Source: Chlorops oryzae
Lineage: Eukaryota; Arthropoda; Insecta; Diptera; Chloropidae
Direction of reading: 5' to 3'
DNA: 64,000 nt
Assembly (NCBI GenBank): GCA_020466095.1
Contig: CM035807.1
Location: forward strand, 102,445,502-102,509,501
Within the stretch, counting starts at the first letter, position 1; each line of letters begins with the position of its first letter. This document shows, one piece after another, positions 46,201 through 57,605 of this stretch. The position numbers and the translations under genes were made by a program. The notes beneath the pieces were generated by a model that saw nothing but the letters and a program-made list of their open reading frames with translations, ran no database searches and was not told the DNA's origin.

Positions 46201-49200
46201 CCAGAAAGGTGATATTCGTCCATTCCTTGTGGAAGGCCAACAAGTGGGATTGATTAAATGCGATGTAGTCAAGCAGTTGCTCAACTATCCCGAAGTATTT
46301 TGTATACGAGAGTGTGAATACACAAAGCAGGTATGCTATGTGGCTATATCAATAAATTGTTGAATTATTTAAATGTCTGTTCTTTTTTTTTTTTTTTTTT
46401 TTAAGGGAATTGTTGAGTTAAATCCTGCTTTTCGTGATTATTCCGAACGTACAAAGCAGCTTGACCAAGTACTGCGCGACTTGAGAACCAAAGGCTTGTT
46501 TTCAGCATTACATGGCTGGCGTGATGAGTATTATGAGGTTAAGTCCGAGCATAAAGGATTGCTAAAAATGGATCGATCGGCTACACCGCTCTTTGGTGTA
46601 CGAAAATATGGCGTCGATATTAACGGCTATGTTAAGCATCCAACGCATGGTCTTTGCATTTGGCTGCAACAGCGTTCAAATACTAAGGAAACGTGGCCGG
46701 GAAAATGGGATAATATGGTCGGAGGTGGCTTATCGGTCGGATATGGTATTAAGGAAACAGCAATTAAAGAGGCGGCCGAAGAGGCCTCCATACCAAATGA
46801 ATTAGTGCAAAAACTTGTCTCGGCTGGTTGTGTATCGTTTTTCTTTGAGAGTGATCAGGGTCTCTTCCCCAATACTGAATATGTCTTCGATTTAGAGCTG
46901 CCACTCGACTTTGTGCCACACAATGCTGACGGTGAAGTTCAGGCTTTTGAATTGCTACCAGCAAAAGACTGCGTCGAAAGAGCATTCTCTCCAGATTTTA
47001 AAACAACTAGTTGCCCAGTAGTTATAGATTTTCTAATTCGGCATGGTTACATTACGCCAGAAAATGGTGAGTACTCTTATCGTCATCTTCTACATAACAT
47101 AACTAGCTATGATATATTATTGCTCAATCATCAATTTATTGTAATTTATATTTAATGAATTTCTGATAATCGATTTATTAGAACGAAGTTCTTTATGAAA
47201 CGATAGCGACAGGGGACCTAGTCGAGAAAAAGTGAAAAACCGCTATAAAATCCGCGTTACCTAAATTGAAGTTCGCAAAAAAGGGTATAATAACCTTTGC
47301 AAAAAGAAAGAAATATACATATATTTACGTAAAATGACTTCCTGATGCGGCCGAGATATTATACTTTTTTAGGCGACACTTATTTCCGACGACATATCGA
47401 AAAAACAATTAATTATTAAATTCAGAAACTACACAGACACATACAAGCATAAATGCATTCAAACAAAACAAAACAATATGTGGTGCTGCCAGACTGAACG
47501 TTTTCAGAATAACTCCGATTAGTAGGTTGTTGCAAATATATAAGGGCATTTTAGGTAGCTTATAATTTTTTTGCGCTATCAAAGTATACGTCAATTCGTA
47601 CATAATTAAAACATATTTAAAATCATCGTTTGTACTCCGGGGGCTGCGGATGTAATATCGGTGTGAAAAATATCGATATTTTAAAACATCTTTATGTATG
47701 AAAATTCGCATTTTCGAGACTATCTCATTTGCGATGGAAAACCCTTTACACGTATGCTTTTTCAGTTCCAGTATATTCTGCTTATCTAACTTAGCACTTA
47801 TGAAAGGGCATTCAACGCTGTAATTAAAGGTAAATTGAAGAGGAAGTAGAACTCACTACTTATGATAGTAAACGAACAAATCAGAGGTTAAAATATAATA
47901 CTGTGGGCAAAAATACCGGGAAATTTTGCATTTAAATTTTATGGGGATTCGATAGGGACAAATGTTTTTTTTTTAAGTTGGCAAAACTAATAATTGACAT
48001 CTGTGCCCAACAGCACGTCAAAAATATTCATTAGTGTTGAGATACGCGTGCTTTTGTAAACAGCTAAAAGTGAATTTTTCGATTTTTATAAGTCTGAAAT
48101 TATTCAACAACGTAGTTCCATTAAATTTTGTGTTCGGAATGAAATTTCTGCTGCCAAAACGTTAGAAATGTTGCAGAAGGCCTTCGTGAGCAAGCTCTAT
48201 CGAAAACAAGAGTTTATGAGTGGTACAAAATGTTCAAAGAGGGTCGAGAAAGCGTTGAAGACGAGGCACGGTCAGGACGGCCATCAACATCAACTGATGA
48301 GCTACACGTCAACAAAATCAAGGAATTGGTGCTCCAAAATCGTCGATTGACAGTCCGAGACCTTTGTGAACTTGTTGGAATATCCGAAGGATCAGTGAAA
48401 ACCATTTTGAGTGACCATTTGGGCCTCAGAAAAGTAAAATCTCGATTGGTACCAAAATGCTCAATTTCATAGAAAAAAGGCGCCGCGTTGATGTGAGTGA
48501 AACAATGCTTTCGGACTATCAAGACAAAATGGAATTGTATCATAACTGGAGATGAGACTTGGATTTACGCTTACGATCCGGAAACAACTGATCAATCAAG
48601 CGAATATCGTGCCAAAGGTGAATCGAGACCAAAAAAACCACGCCAAAGTCGCTCAAAAATCAAGGTCATGCTGACTGTTTTCTTCGATTACCGTGGTGTG
48701 GTGCACTATGAGTTCCTTCCGCCCGTCAAACTGTCAACAAGGAATATTATTATAGCGTTATGCGTCGTTTGCGTGAAGCTATTCGCCTAAAGAGGCCAGA
48801 ATTATGGGCCAATAACTCTTGGTTTTTGCATCACGATAATGCACCATCTCACACTGCACTCATTCTTCGTGACCATTTCGCCAAAAATTCCACTCATATT
48901 GTTCCGCAAGCACCGTATTCGCCTGACATGGCACCATGTGACTTCTGGCTGTTCGCTAAACTCAAGAGACCGCTCCGTGGACACCGTTTTGATACGATAG
49001 AGGAGATTAAACGTGAATCGAAGCGCGCTCTGATGGCTATACCGGAAAGTGGCTATTTGGCATGTTTCGAAAATTGGAAAAAACGTTGGCATAAGTGCAT
49101 TGCATCCGGGGGGACTATTTTGAGGGGGATGATATGAATTTAGAAGAATAAATAAAGATTTTTTGATTTATACACAAATTCCCGGTATTTTTGCCCACAT

Positions 49201-51106
49201 AGTATAAGGGCATTTTAGGTAGCTTATAATTTTTTTGCGCTATCAAAGTATACGTCAATTCGTACATAATTAAAACATATTTAAAATCATCGTTTGTATG
49301 TATTCGGCGGATGCTAATACTCATTTGCGATGGAAAACCCTTTACAGTATGCTTTTTCAGTTCCAGTTATTCTGCTTATCTAACTTAGCACTTTGAGGGC
49401 TCAACGCTGTTAAAGTAAATTGAAAGGAAGTAACGAACTCACTACTTTGAAGAAAGGAAATCAGAGTTGAAATTTCGATGACAGGTTGACAGAAATATAG
49501 GAAATGTGTGACTTAAATGCAACCCTGTGAGTCCGATTAATTGTAATAAGCGTATGCGTTTAAGTAGCGAAAGTAAGTCAAAGTACTTATTTGTTTTTAT
49601 ACCCAGCGTAAGCAGGGTATATTAGGGTATCTTGTAACAGCCAGAATAACGCTCCGTAGATATAGACATATATATATATATATATATTCTTGATCAGGAT
49701 CAAAAATTGAATCGATTTAGACATGTCCGTCTGTCCGTCCGTCCGTGTCCGGATCTCCTCCGAAACGGCTGGACCAATCAAGTCGAAATGTGGCACACAG
49801 GTATATCGGGGTCCGAGTATGATCCTAACTAAAAATGGAAGACATCCGCTCACTGCCACGCCCACAAATGAATTTAATGTGTTTTCAGTAAAATGCTTGT
49901 TACTTGCGAACCACTCAACATATTCCATTGATATTTGGTGTACTGTTAAACTACGAAAAGGGACATATCCTGGAAAAAAATGGACGCCGCCCTCCGTGAG
50001 CCACGCCCACAAAAAGGGCTTATCGTAACTTGTGAAGTAAAAGGCGTAGAAGCTTCAAATTCGCAACATAGGTTGACCAAGGCGAATGAAAGGTGTAGGA
50101 AAAAAGTTTTATGTGCCCGCCCACTGCCACGCCACAAATGAAGATTTTCGTAACTTCCGAAGTAAAAGGCGTAGAAGCTTCAAATTCGCAACATAGGTTC
50201 ACCAAGGCGAATGAAAGGTGTAGGAAAAATTTTATGGGCCCGCCCACTGCCACGCCCACAAATGAAGATTTTCGTAACTTCCGAGTAAAAGGCGTAGAAG
50301 CTTCAAATTCGCAACATAGGTTCACCAAGGCGAATGAAAGGTGTAGGAAAAAATTTATGTGGCCCGCCCACTGCCACGCCCACAAATGAAGATTTTTCGT
50401 AACTTCCGAAGTAAAAGGCGTAGAAGCTTCAAATTCGCAACATAGGTTACCAAGGCGAATGAAAGGTGTAGGGAAAAATTTTATGTGGCCCGCCCACTGC
50501 CACGCCCAAAATAAGAGAACAAAAAAGGGTGGCTTCATTAACGTTCGGGGAGGTGGGTATTTAAAGTGGGCTTGCCCGCCCTTTAGGGCCAAACTTGTTT
50601 GGTTAATAATTTAAATTTGGACCGGCGTTTCTTTTTTTTTAAAAAAGGGAATTCAAGTGTTGTTAAAGACATTCTGATATGTTACTCAAAAATACAGCAA
50701 AAAAATGTCGGGTAGGTGCGTTTTTCGCGTAAGTGCATAAAATTGTCTGGAAAATAATTGAATGCAGCTAAGCAGAATATACTGTATCGCATTTTCGCTT
50801 GTTAAAAACAGTTGAAAACAACAAACAGCCGTCTTGTATACATATACCTTGCTGCGAATTATATTTACTAACATTTATAAATACCATAATGAACTTCGTT
50901 CTTATCTGGTGTCCTATGACACAATTCAACTTGTTCTTTTTTCAGAATATTTTTTTACGCAAATAGTGGAACTTCTGCACGTGCCACTCCAATCGTTGTA
51001 CACATATAAGGCGCTATTAGAACAATATAAACAACAGAAACCACAATTGTGTAACAAGCCCTTAGAAAATGGACACAACAAAACGGAGGAGAGTGTATCT
51101 AAATAA
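40251..51106 (+). CDS. DUF4743-Nudix hydrolase family protein
   Basis: Four exons: 40251-40323, 46197-46330, 46406-47066, 50946-51106; 342 residues, all phases consistent. The N-terminus (MSSADVSASRLLSLAKKFNN to FRDYSERTKQL) fits the DUF4743 domain found with Nudix in yeast YJR142W, plant Nudix 20/24 and fly CG12567. In yeast, homologues act on damaged thiamine diphosphate. The Nudix box lies near residues 175-198 (GGGLSVGYGIKETAIKEAAE then EASI). The first canonical Glu is replaced by Tyr while the KE--EE core is kept, as in this subfamily. The C-terminal exon encodes a short helix-rich tail. Introns 1 (5.9 kb) and 3 (3.9 kb) are loaded with transposons. The exact substrate is unknown. Confidence 0.85.
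41411..41645. repeat. Foldback MITE within a short direct duplication
   Basis: AAGGTACTTCTC... AAGCGCTTTTACTT (from 41466) is mirrored to AAGTACCTT at 41596, giving a 131-bp foldback. The flanks 41411-41456 and 41599-41645 are direct copies (AACTCCGGTTCTA... ATTTCAAAT). The foldback therefore sits between two tandem copies. Confidence 0.7.
42570..43577. mobile_element. hAT-type non-autonomous element, CAGTGCTGCCCA ends
   Basis: The ends are CAGTGCTGCCCAGC and its inverted match TGGGCAGCACTG. The 8-bp flanks CTTCAAAT (42562-42569) and CTTTAAAT (43578-43585) match at 7 of 8 positions. It is 1008 bp with no transposase. Internally a ~220-bp segment is duplicated in tandem (around 42800-42995 and 43225-43420; shared AATAATAAATATTTTGCCAA), and the AAATACGTATTTGGTATTTG part is A/T periodic. 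Confidence 0.8.
44700..45452. mobile_element. hAT-type element, TAGGGATGTGCCGG ends, perfect 8-bp TSD
   Basis: The ends are TAGGGATGTGCCGGATA and its complement, and the TSD CATTCAAC is exact (44692-44699 and 45453-45460). Both subterminal regions (~100 bp) are packed with CCGGATAT/ATATCCGG words, some forming CCGGATATCCGG palindromes, typical of transposase-binding arrays. The AT-rich centre has an inverted ATCGATG pair. There is no transposase frame, and short frames in the ends are artefacts. It lies within intron 1 of the Nudix gene. Confidence 0.9.
47537..49500. repeat. Direct ~320-bp duplication flanking a mariner
   Basis: TAAGGGCATTTTAGGTAGCT onward (47539-47875) recurs at 49204-49480, with the mariner at 47901-49202 between them. 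The second copy has many small deletions relative to the first. The repeat has no coding content. Confidence 0.85.
47901..49202 (+). mobile_element. mariner transposon, full length, transposase broken
   Basis: 1302 bp with TA on both sides (47899-47900, 49203-49204). TIRs share TGTGGGCAAAAATACCGGGAA; the left copy lacks 2 nt near its tip. The plus strand encodes the mariner transposase in pieces: a helix-turn-helix part with SGRPSTSTDELHVNKIKELV, then ITGDETWIYAYDPET (catalytic D1), then WFLHHDNAPSHTALI (D2) and YSPDMAPCDFWLFAKLKRPL (D3). These fit the D,D34D type. At least two frameshifts (near 48185 and 48465) and another near 48740 split the frame, so the copy is dead although all three catalytic Asp codons survive. 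Confidence 0.92.
49590..50520. repeat. Repetitive element with 4 tandem ~123-bp units
   Basis: Starts near ATACCCAGCGTAAGCAGGGTAT (a small hairpin). It includes TGTCCGTCTGTCCGTCCGTC, then four units from about 50023 to 50511, each with AAGGCGTAGAAGCTTCAAAT, CAAGGCGAATGAAAGGTGTA and CCCGCCCACTGCCACGCC. Single-base gaps distinguish the units. The minus frame over it (50020-50592) is a repeat artefact. The transposon class was not recognised. Confidence 0.75.
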
Positions 51107-53735
51107 ATTTTGACAAGTCGAATCAAGACAAACAACGAAATTTGTATCGGAACATTTCTTAAAAGGAACATTTACACATTTAGATAGCATCGATATAAAA
51201 TAACTAAACGTAATGCTATGCAAATGAGACTGCAGAAAATTCTTGCACACGTTTTGGTCTTTCCCCTAGAATCGCGCGGAAAGACCAAATATAACCAAAT
51301 TATACATATATAAAAATATGCACACTGAACTTAGACAAGACGATTACTTGTAATATATTTTAATAGTATGTATTAAGCTTAAATTATTTTATTTTAGAAA
51401 ATATTAATTAGATGTTATTAAATTTTGCTAATGTGATGTTTTAACTAAACAGATAATGCGAAAAAAAGTCCGAAACTCGAGTTTCTGCTTCAGTTCAAAA
51501 TCACGCTATGTGGAAAATGGAAAAACCTATTTTATTATTGTGTACGGAAAAATGCCTTAAACTGTTTCTTCGACGTCTGCAAGTTGCATTATTTGATTTT
51601 AAATATTTCCATCATGTCGCCTATTGTTTGATCATTAATGACAATCAATAGTTTTTTTTTTTTACTTCACTTTGTACTTTTTAAGGCTTTTGCAGAAATG
51701 TTGTGCTTATGTGTTCGTCATGCAACAATATCAGCTGCAGAGTGTTAAAAGTTTCAATGTACTAACCCGAAACGTCCATGTCAAGTATTTAAATCCAATT
51801 TAGCCCTGTATATTATTGATGAGGATCGAAAAGAGAGTCAATTTAAATATCTTTTCCGAAAATACGGAACAAGTTAACTTGAAATTCAGAACACAATATG
51901 TCAAATCCTAAGAGTGATCCTAAGTGAAAATGGATGAGACCCCACGCCAATCAATGTAAAAGTTTTTAATTCCAATTTAGGTTTACAGCAGCAAAGGATC
52001 AGCAGGAAAATAACGACTACACAAATGGGATTACACAAATGCATGGTGTATTTAAAAATGTTGTAATCTTCATCTCTTTATTATACTTCATTTATCTTGC
52101 TTGTTGATATATTTGTGTGTACCTAATCGGGGATACCCTTACAGTAATTGGACTTTCAATTGTATTCTCAAATTATTAATTGTCGTTTGATGTTTAATAA
52201 ATAGCAGTTTAGTCTATAAATAACTTGGCTCTAAATGCTTTCTCTACCAGCCCTATTCTAAATGAATATTCCCCTGGGAATTTTTGCGATGGAAAGTTTT
52301 CCACACGCTAATATGAAGTGTTCTAAGCATCAATACAAGGAAGAATATGATGACCTTGTCTTAAAAATGTTCGAAGCTCCTGCACCCGTTATATTCCCTT
52401 CCTCATTGTGCTTAGAATGAGAGAATTCTTTTCGAATCCGCAGTGAATAAATTCCCCGGGAGCATTTAGAATTGAGTTGTACTTACATGTTCTTATTAAC
52501 CTATTTATATAATTTGAAAGCCAATTTCACAATGGCTTAAAGAAAACTAAGCAACACTGTTTTTTCTTCTTCTGAACCAAAATCAAATTGTGATATTAAT
52601 TTGCAAAAAAAAAAAAAAAAAAAAAAACAGCATTATATTTACTCTTCTTCTTTAATATGTAAATTTAAATATATTCAAGTGTTTATTTCCTAAAGTTCTT
52701 ACCATTACTATGCATCCACATGAGCAGTAAAAGTATCCATGGCGGATTAGTTTTTTGAATGAAGAAAAATTCCAATATCTAAACGGAATAGTATCATGGG
52801 GATTAGTTTTTTGAATGTTGAGTGAAAGAAATTCCCAAGTATCTAAATACGTGCAACTATTTCATCATGAATATTTCATACTGTCTTAATTGTGCTAGTG
52901 ATAATAGTTCTTGTAGATCACATTATTCTAATCGGATAATATGCAATAAATGTAAGACTAATTGTTGTGAATTGTTTTAATTGAGTCTACTGTGATTAAT
53001 TTTATAAATATATATGCAAATATTAAATATTTAAAAAATGTAATTGAATATATGATAACATATGCTATGGAATTGTTTTTATATAATGCGAAGTCTAGCT
53101 GACATATTTTATAAAACTACTTTTCATATACACACATATATTATAGAGAAATATTTAAAAATTGTGATTGTATTTTGCGAACTCATATTACAACTGTATA
53201 CATAGTGTGTTTATATATAAGTTTATTAGTCGTGTCTATGTTTTGGCGAAAAGACATTTTACAATTAAATTTAATATAAGAGAAAGACCTTAAAAATTCC
53301 GGATTGTATTTGTGCGCGCTAATAAAAATAGATTGGCGGAAAAAAGCACGTTCACGTAAAAATGTGCTCCAAAGGAATTCAGTCTTCAGAACGTTTTGTT
53401 GATATTTTAAGTATTTTAAATTAATATCCGAGAATCAACACGAAAGCTACCAGTTAATAAAATTAAATTACAATACTCTGCTGAAACTTATCTTCCTATG
53501 GCGAAAGTTTATTTACATCCACTCGGTTCTTCTTTGTGTAAAACCTGAATTAAATTTAACATCAAGTGACATTGGCGGTTAGCGTTTGAGGCATCCATCT
53601 GCATTACATTCCATTATGGCCATCAACGTTAGATTACCTTTAGTATAAATTGATTACATTGGGGAGCATTTCAGAATTTGATGTCGTTGCAATGACCATT
53701 TCGCTGCTATGAATATATTCACAGATTCATCAATA
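51107..53735. other. Intergenic AT-rich DNA downstream of the Nudix gene
   Basis: No genes are supported. It contains a MITE at 52248-52480, a poly-A run of about 23 nt at ~52605, and a ~70-bp tandem duplication at 52730-52860 (GGATTAGTTTTTTGAATG). Confidence 0.5.
52248..52480. mobile_element. CAGCCC..CCCGGGGAA MITE, second locus
   Basis: CAGCCCTATTCTAAATGAAT at the left and inverted ATTCCCCGGGAGCATTTAGA at the right. The internal sequence (AAGTGTTCTAAGCATCAATA and following) matches the inner element at 15541-15779 throughout. Non-coding. Confidence 0.75.
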
Positions 53736-55162
53736 CGAGGGCGGTTCAATAAGTACCCGTGTTAGAAATGAAGACAACATTTTTTCAAAAATAATTTTTT
53801 TTTTTTTTTTCAACATAGTCTCCTTTTATAAGGATGCACTTCTCCCAACGTTGCTGCCATTTTTTTAACCCTACCAAAAAATAGGATTTATCGAACTCTC
53901 CAAAATATGCCTCTGTCTCGGCGATGACTTCCTCATTTGAGTCAAATTTTTTTCCCACGAGCCATTTCTTCATGTTAGGGAACAAGAAAAAATCGCAGGG
54001 AGCCAGATCGGGTGAATAGGGGGGGTGCGGCAGCAATTCATAACGCAATTCATGCAGTTTGGCGGCGACAACTCCCGATGAATGTGCTGGTGCATAATCG
54101 ATCCTTTTTCGCCAAATGCGGCCGTGTTTCCTTCAATTTTCTGTCGAAGCGGTCCAATAACTCAATGTAATATTGTTCAGTGATCGTTCTTCCTTTTTCT
54201 AAAAAAATCCATCAGGATGACGCCGTTCGCATCCCAAAAAATCGTCGCCATGACCTTTCCGGCCGATGGGACCGTCTTCGCCTTCTTTGGAGCAGATTCA
54301 CCGCGAGAAATCCAATTTTTTTGATTGTTCCTTTGTTTCTGGTGTGTAATGATGGATCCAGATTTCATCAACCGTTACAACTCGATGCAAAAACTCCTTC
54401 GGATCTCGCTTAAATTGCTCCAGACACTGCTTCGAAGCTAACAGCCGTACCCGCTTGTTGTCCACCGTGATCAATCGCGGCACCCATCGGGCCAACAATT
54501 TTTTCATCGCCAACTTATCATGTAAAATATTGATTGCCGTTCCGGCAGTGCCGTAGCAACCATAGGGGCAAGAGGGGGCTTTTGCCCCCCACGCATTTTT
54601 GTTTTTGCCCATGAATAAAATTGAAAAAATTATTTTTCCCCCCACGCAAATTGGAAAAATTATTTTTCCCCCTCACGCAAAACAGAATTGCTACGGCACT
54701 GCGTTCCGGTCGACACACCTACGGCCTCTGCTACTTCGCGCACTTTCGTTCGTCGATCAGCGAGAATCATGTCGTGGACTTTTTGAATGATTTCCTCGGT
54801 AACCACGTCTGCCGGGCGTCCTGGTCGATCCTCATCAAAAACGGATGTTCGTCCACGTTTAAATTCGTTGAACCAATATCTTATTGTGGTCATAGATGGC
54901 GAAGTGTCCCCATAAACTGCATTCAACTTTGTTTTTATCTCCTCGCATTTTTTCCCATCCAAAAACAAAAAGCGAATTACCGAACGATACTGCTCTTTTT
55001 CCATTTTTTAGCGAAAATCACGAAACACGTGTCATTCGAATGGTTGCCAAATCAACACTACCACATCTAAATTTTTTGCAGCAAGATGACACAAATGATA
55101 ACACCAAGTTCCCTCAGGGACGCCTCTGTCGTCAAACACGGCTACTTATTGAACCGCCCTCG
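53736..55162 (-). mobile_element. mariner transposon, decayed, carrying a MITE
   Basis: TIRs CGAGGGCGGTTCAATAAGTA (left) and the inverted TACTTATTGAACCGCCCTCG (right) are flanked by TA. On the minus strand: MEKEQYRSVIRFLFLDGKKC and DRPGRPADVVTEEI (DNA-binding part), VTVDEIWIHHYTPETKEQS (D1), DYAPAHSSG (D2, normally DNAPAH) and PPYSPDLAPCDFFLF (D3). Frameshifts near 54320 and around 54080-54180, plus the nested element at 54546-54701, disable it. Its lineage differs clearly from the 47901 mariner. Confidence 0.9.
54546..54701. mobile_element. 156-bp hAT-type MITE nested in the mariner
   Basis: Ends CAGTGCCGTAGCAA (14 bp, perfect inverted) and an exact 8-bp TSD CGTTCCGG (54538-54545 and 54702-54709). 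The interior has two or three tandem TTATTTTTCCCCC-CACGC units. Removing element and one TSD rejoins the mariner frame (VSTGT to AINILHDKL), which confirms the boundaries. Confidence 0.95.
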
Positions 55163-56593
55163 TACGCATAGAAATTTGTTGAAATACTTGTAGAAAAACC
55201 ATATTTTTTTGCCTCATGCGGCTTAGGCTTCAATATATTTATGTATTTTGCCAAATATATTTTCACAAATTTTCGTTTTATACACAAAAAAAAAAAAAAA
55301 ACTTTTCCTTAACTAAGCCGAATATATTTATATGAAAGATGTTATACCAATACCAAAAAAGTTCAAGTAAATTTATAGATTTAAATTTCATTAGTATAAA
55401 AAATAAATATAGTTTTAAAAAAAAAATTAATTAATCGAGCTTAGTCTCTTTAGTAAAAAAAAAATTATTTACATTCGAGCCAACATGCCAGCAATTTATG
55501 GTTGTGCGAAAGTTTGAAGTATTTCTTCGGTTCTTAGGAAGTGATATTTTACTGTGTACTTCAGTTTCTCATACATGGGTAGGATTATCGCAATTTCCAA
55601 ATTTTTATTATATGAAATGGAGTAAAAAGTATTCTAGATTCGATTTATCACTTGGCGGGCTTTTGAAAATTGCAGCTGCATCGTAAATGGTGTGTGATTT
55701 ATTTCCTTATTTCTCCCTCTTCAAATTGCGTATTTTCTATATGATCCGTAAGGGTACTGCAATTTTTTTTTATTATATGTATCTTAAGAAATGAGTCAAG
55801 CAGCTGCCGTTTCTTGTGTACGGTGTTTGTTGTTCCTTTAGTTGTATCCCTTAAAGTCGCGATCGTTGTACGGGTTTTCGGAACTCAATCTCCTGCCGTA
55901 CCCACAATCACTACAATCATTGTTTACACGAATCTGCTTAACACAATGCATGTACGTAAACACAAATACTTATGTGTATGTATGTAAACGTATGTACCTA
56001 TATACCGACGAACCCTGTAAGTACAGAAATTGAAATTGCGCATTAAAGGACAATGCTGAAGGAATCAAAAATAGGAACCATACGAACATACAAACATACA
56101 ATAAAAGTAAGTAGACGTGCAAAGAAATTGAACATAAGAAATGGGAAAACAAAGAAAGTCCAAGGGATCTTTTTTTTGTTTTTTTTTGTACCTGGTTGAA
56201 AGCGGCTTATAAGGGTGTCTATATAATGTGGGGTGGAAAATGAAGTAAAGAAAATTGAATGATTTCGTAAAGACGAGATTTGCATAGAAGCCACGTGTTC
56301 GGTTGGCTTCGAAAAGTAGAACGGTGGGAAATGTCCAATGGATAACTAGAAAAATAAACTTCAACAATTCTTTGGGTATTATGATTATTATTATTACCCT
56401 TGCTCATGACTCGAACGAATTTTTAATGTCTCCAAAAGTGTATGGGATGTGTGAACATCTGGCTTCTTATCGTCTTCTGTTCAGCTTCGTTGCGTTCCGG
56501 TTTTTACCGCCACATCAAGGTATTCAATTTGTTTTGCCTTCCGCTAGAGACGACTTTGTGTAATTATTATTTCCTTTCTACCCGTTTTTCTTT

Positions 56594-56632
<39 letters not shown>

Positions 56633-56890
56633 GAAACGAAGTGTAGCGTAACTTAGTTTTAACGGAGATTTCACCAACAAAAAAAATTCAAAAAGGTAGA
56701 ATAGAACTACGGAAAGGCGTACACCTTGAGTTCAGACTTCAAAGATTTTGTGCGAGAATAATTGTCAAACAAAGGGAAGACCGCCACTAAGCCTATTGTT
56801 GTGATAAAGACTTGCTAACTACATAAGGACTGGGGTCTGATTACTGAAGTATTCAAGGATTTGCCGAGTTTCGTCGATTTAACCAATGCG
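55163..56890. other. Intergenic DNA
   Basis: No supported genes. Includes a (GT)n run of about 15 units at 56602-56632 and ordinary AT-rich sequence. Confidence 0.5.
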
Positions 56891-57475
56891 CAGTGGCGTG
56901 TCTAGAGAAATACTGCTTTGATAGTGCTTATATTTTCCACAGTGGTATATTGAACAATTATAAGACATTAACCCAAAAATTTTTGGGGGGGGCTAGAGGA
57001 AGTTTAGAGAGTTATGGACCAAAAACCAAAAAAATCCGAAAAATTTATGGCGTCCGATTTGGATGAAAATTTATATATAGAATAAGCGAAAAATTCTAAG
57101 AATTTTAGCACTAAAATTTTTTCAAAAAACTGGTCCTTTCTGGACCAGTTTGGAACTAGACCCTAACTAGACTAGTTGTAATCGGTTTCTTGAAAAAATT
57201 TTGACGCCAAAATTCTTAGCATTTTTCGCTTATTCTATATATAAATTTTCATCCAAATCGGACGCCATAAATTTTTCGGATTTTTTTGGTTTTTGGTCCA
57301 TAACTCTCTAAACTTCCTCTAGCCCCCCCCAAAAATTTTTGGGTTAATGTCTTATAATTGTTCAATATACCACTGTGGAAAATATAAGCACTATCAAAGC
57401 AGTATTTCTCTAGACACGCCACTGCTGGGGTCTGATTACTGAGGTATTCAAGGATTTGATGAGTTTCGTTGAGTA
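56830..57475. repeat. Second foldback hAT-type element inside a direct duplication
   Basis: The element 56891-57424 (CAGTGGCGTGTCTAGAGAAA ends) is a near-perfect palindrome like 32501-33021. Here the flanks are not an 8-bp TSD. Instead ~50 bp (CTGGGGTCTGATTACTGA... GGATTTG) is repeated directly at about 56830-56878 and 57425-57473. Confidence 0.85.
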
Positions 57476-57605
57476 CCTTTTCCGAACTTCTAGTTGAGGG
57501 ATATAGATCAGAAATTCGGTAACAAGAAATCCAACTACTAAAATTTTAAGCTATTTCACATGTATATATTATTTGAATATAGTAATTACCTCCCTTACTG
57601 CATCC

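Noticed and set aside
50020..50592. 190-codon minus frame with repeated FFLHLSFALVNLCCEFEAST
   Set aside because: A tandem-repeat translation, not a repeated-domain protein.
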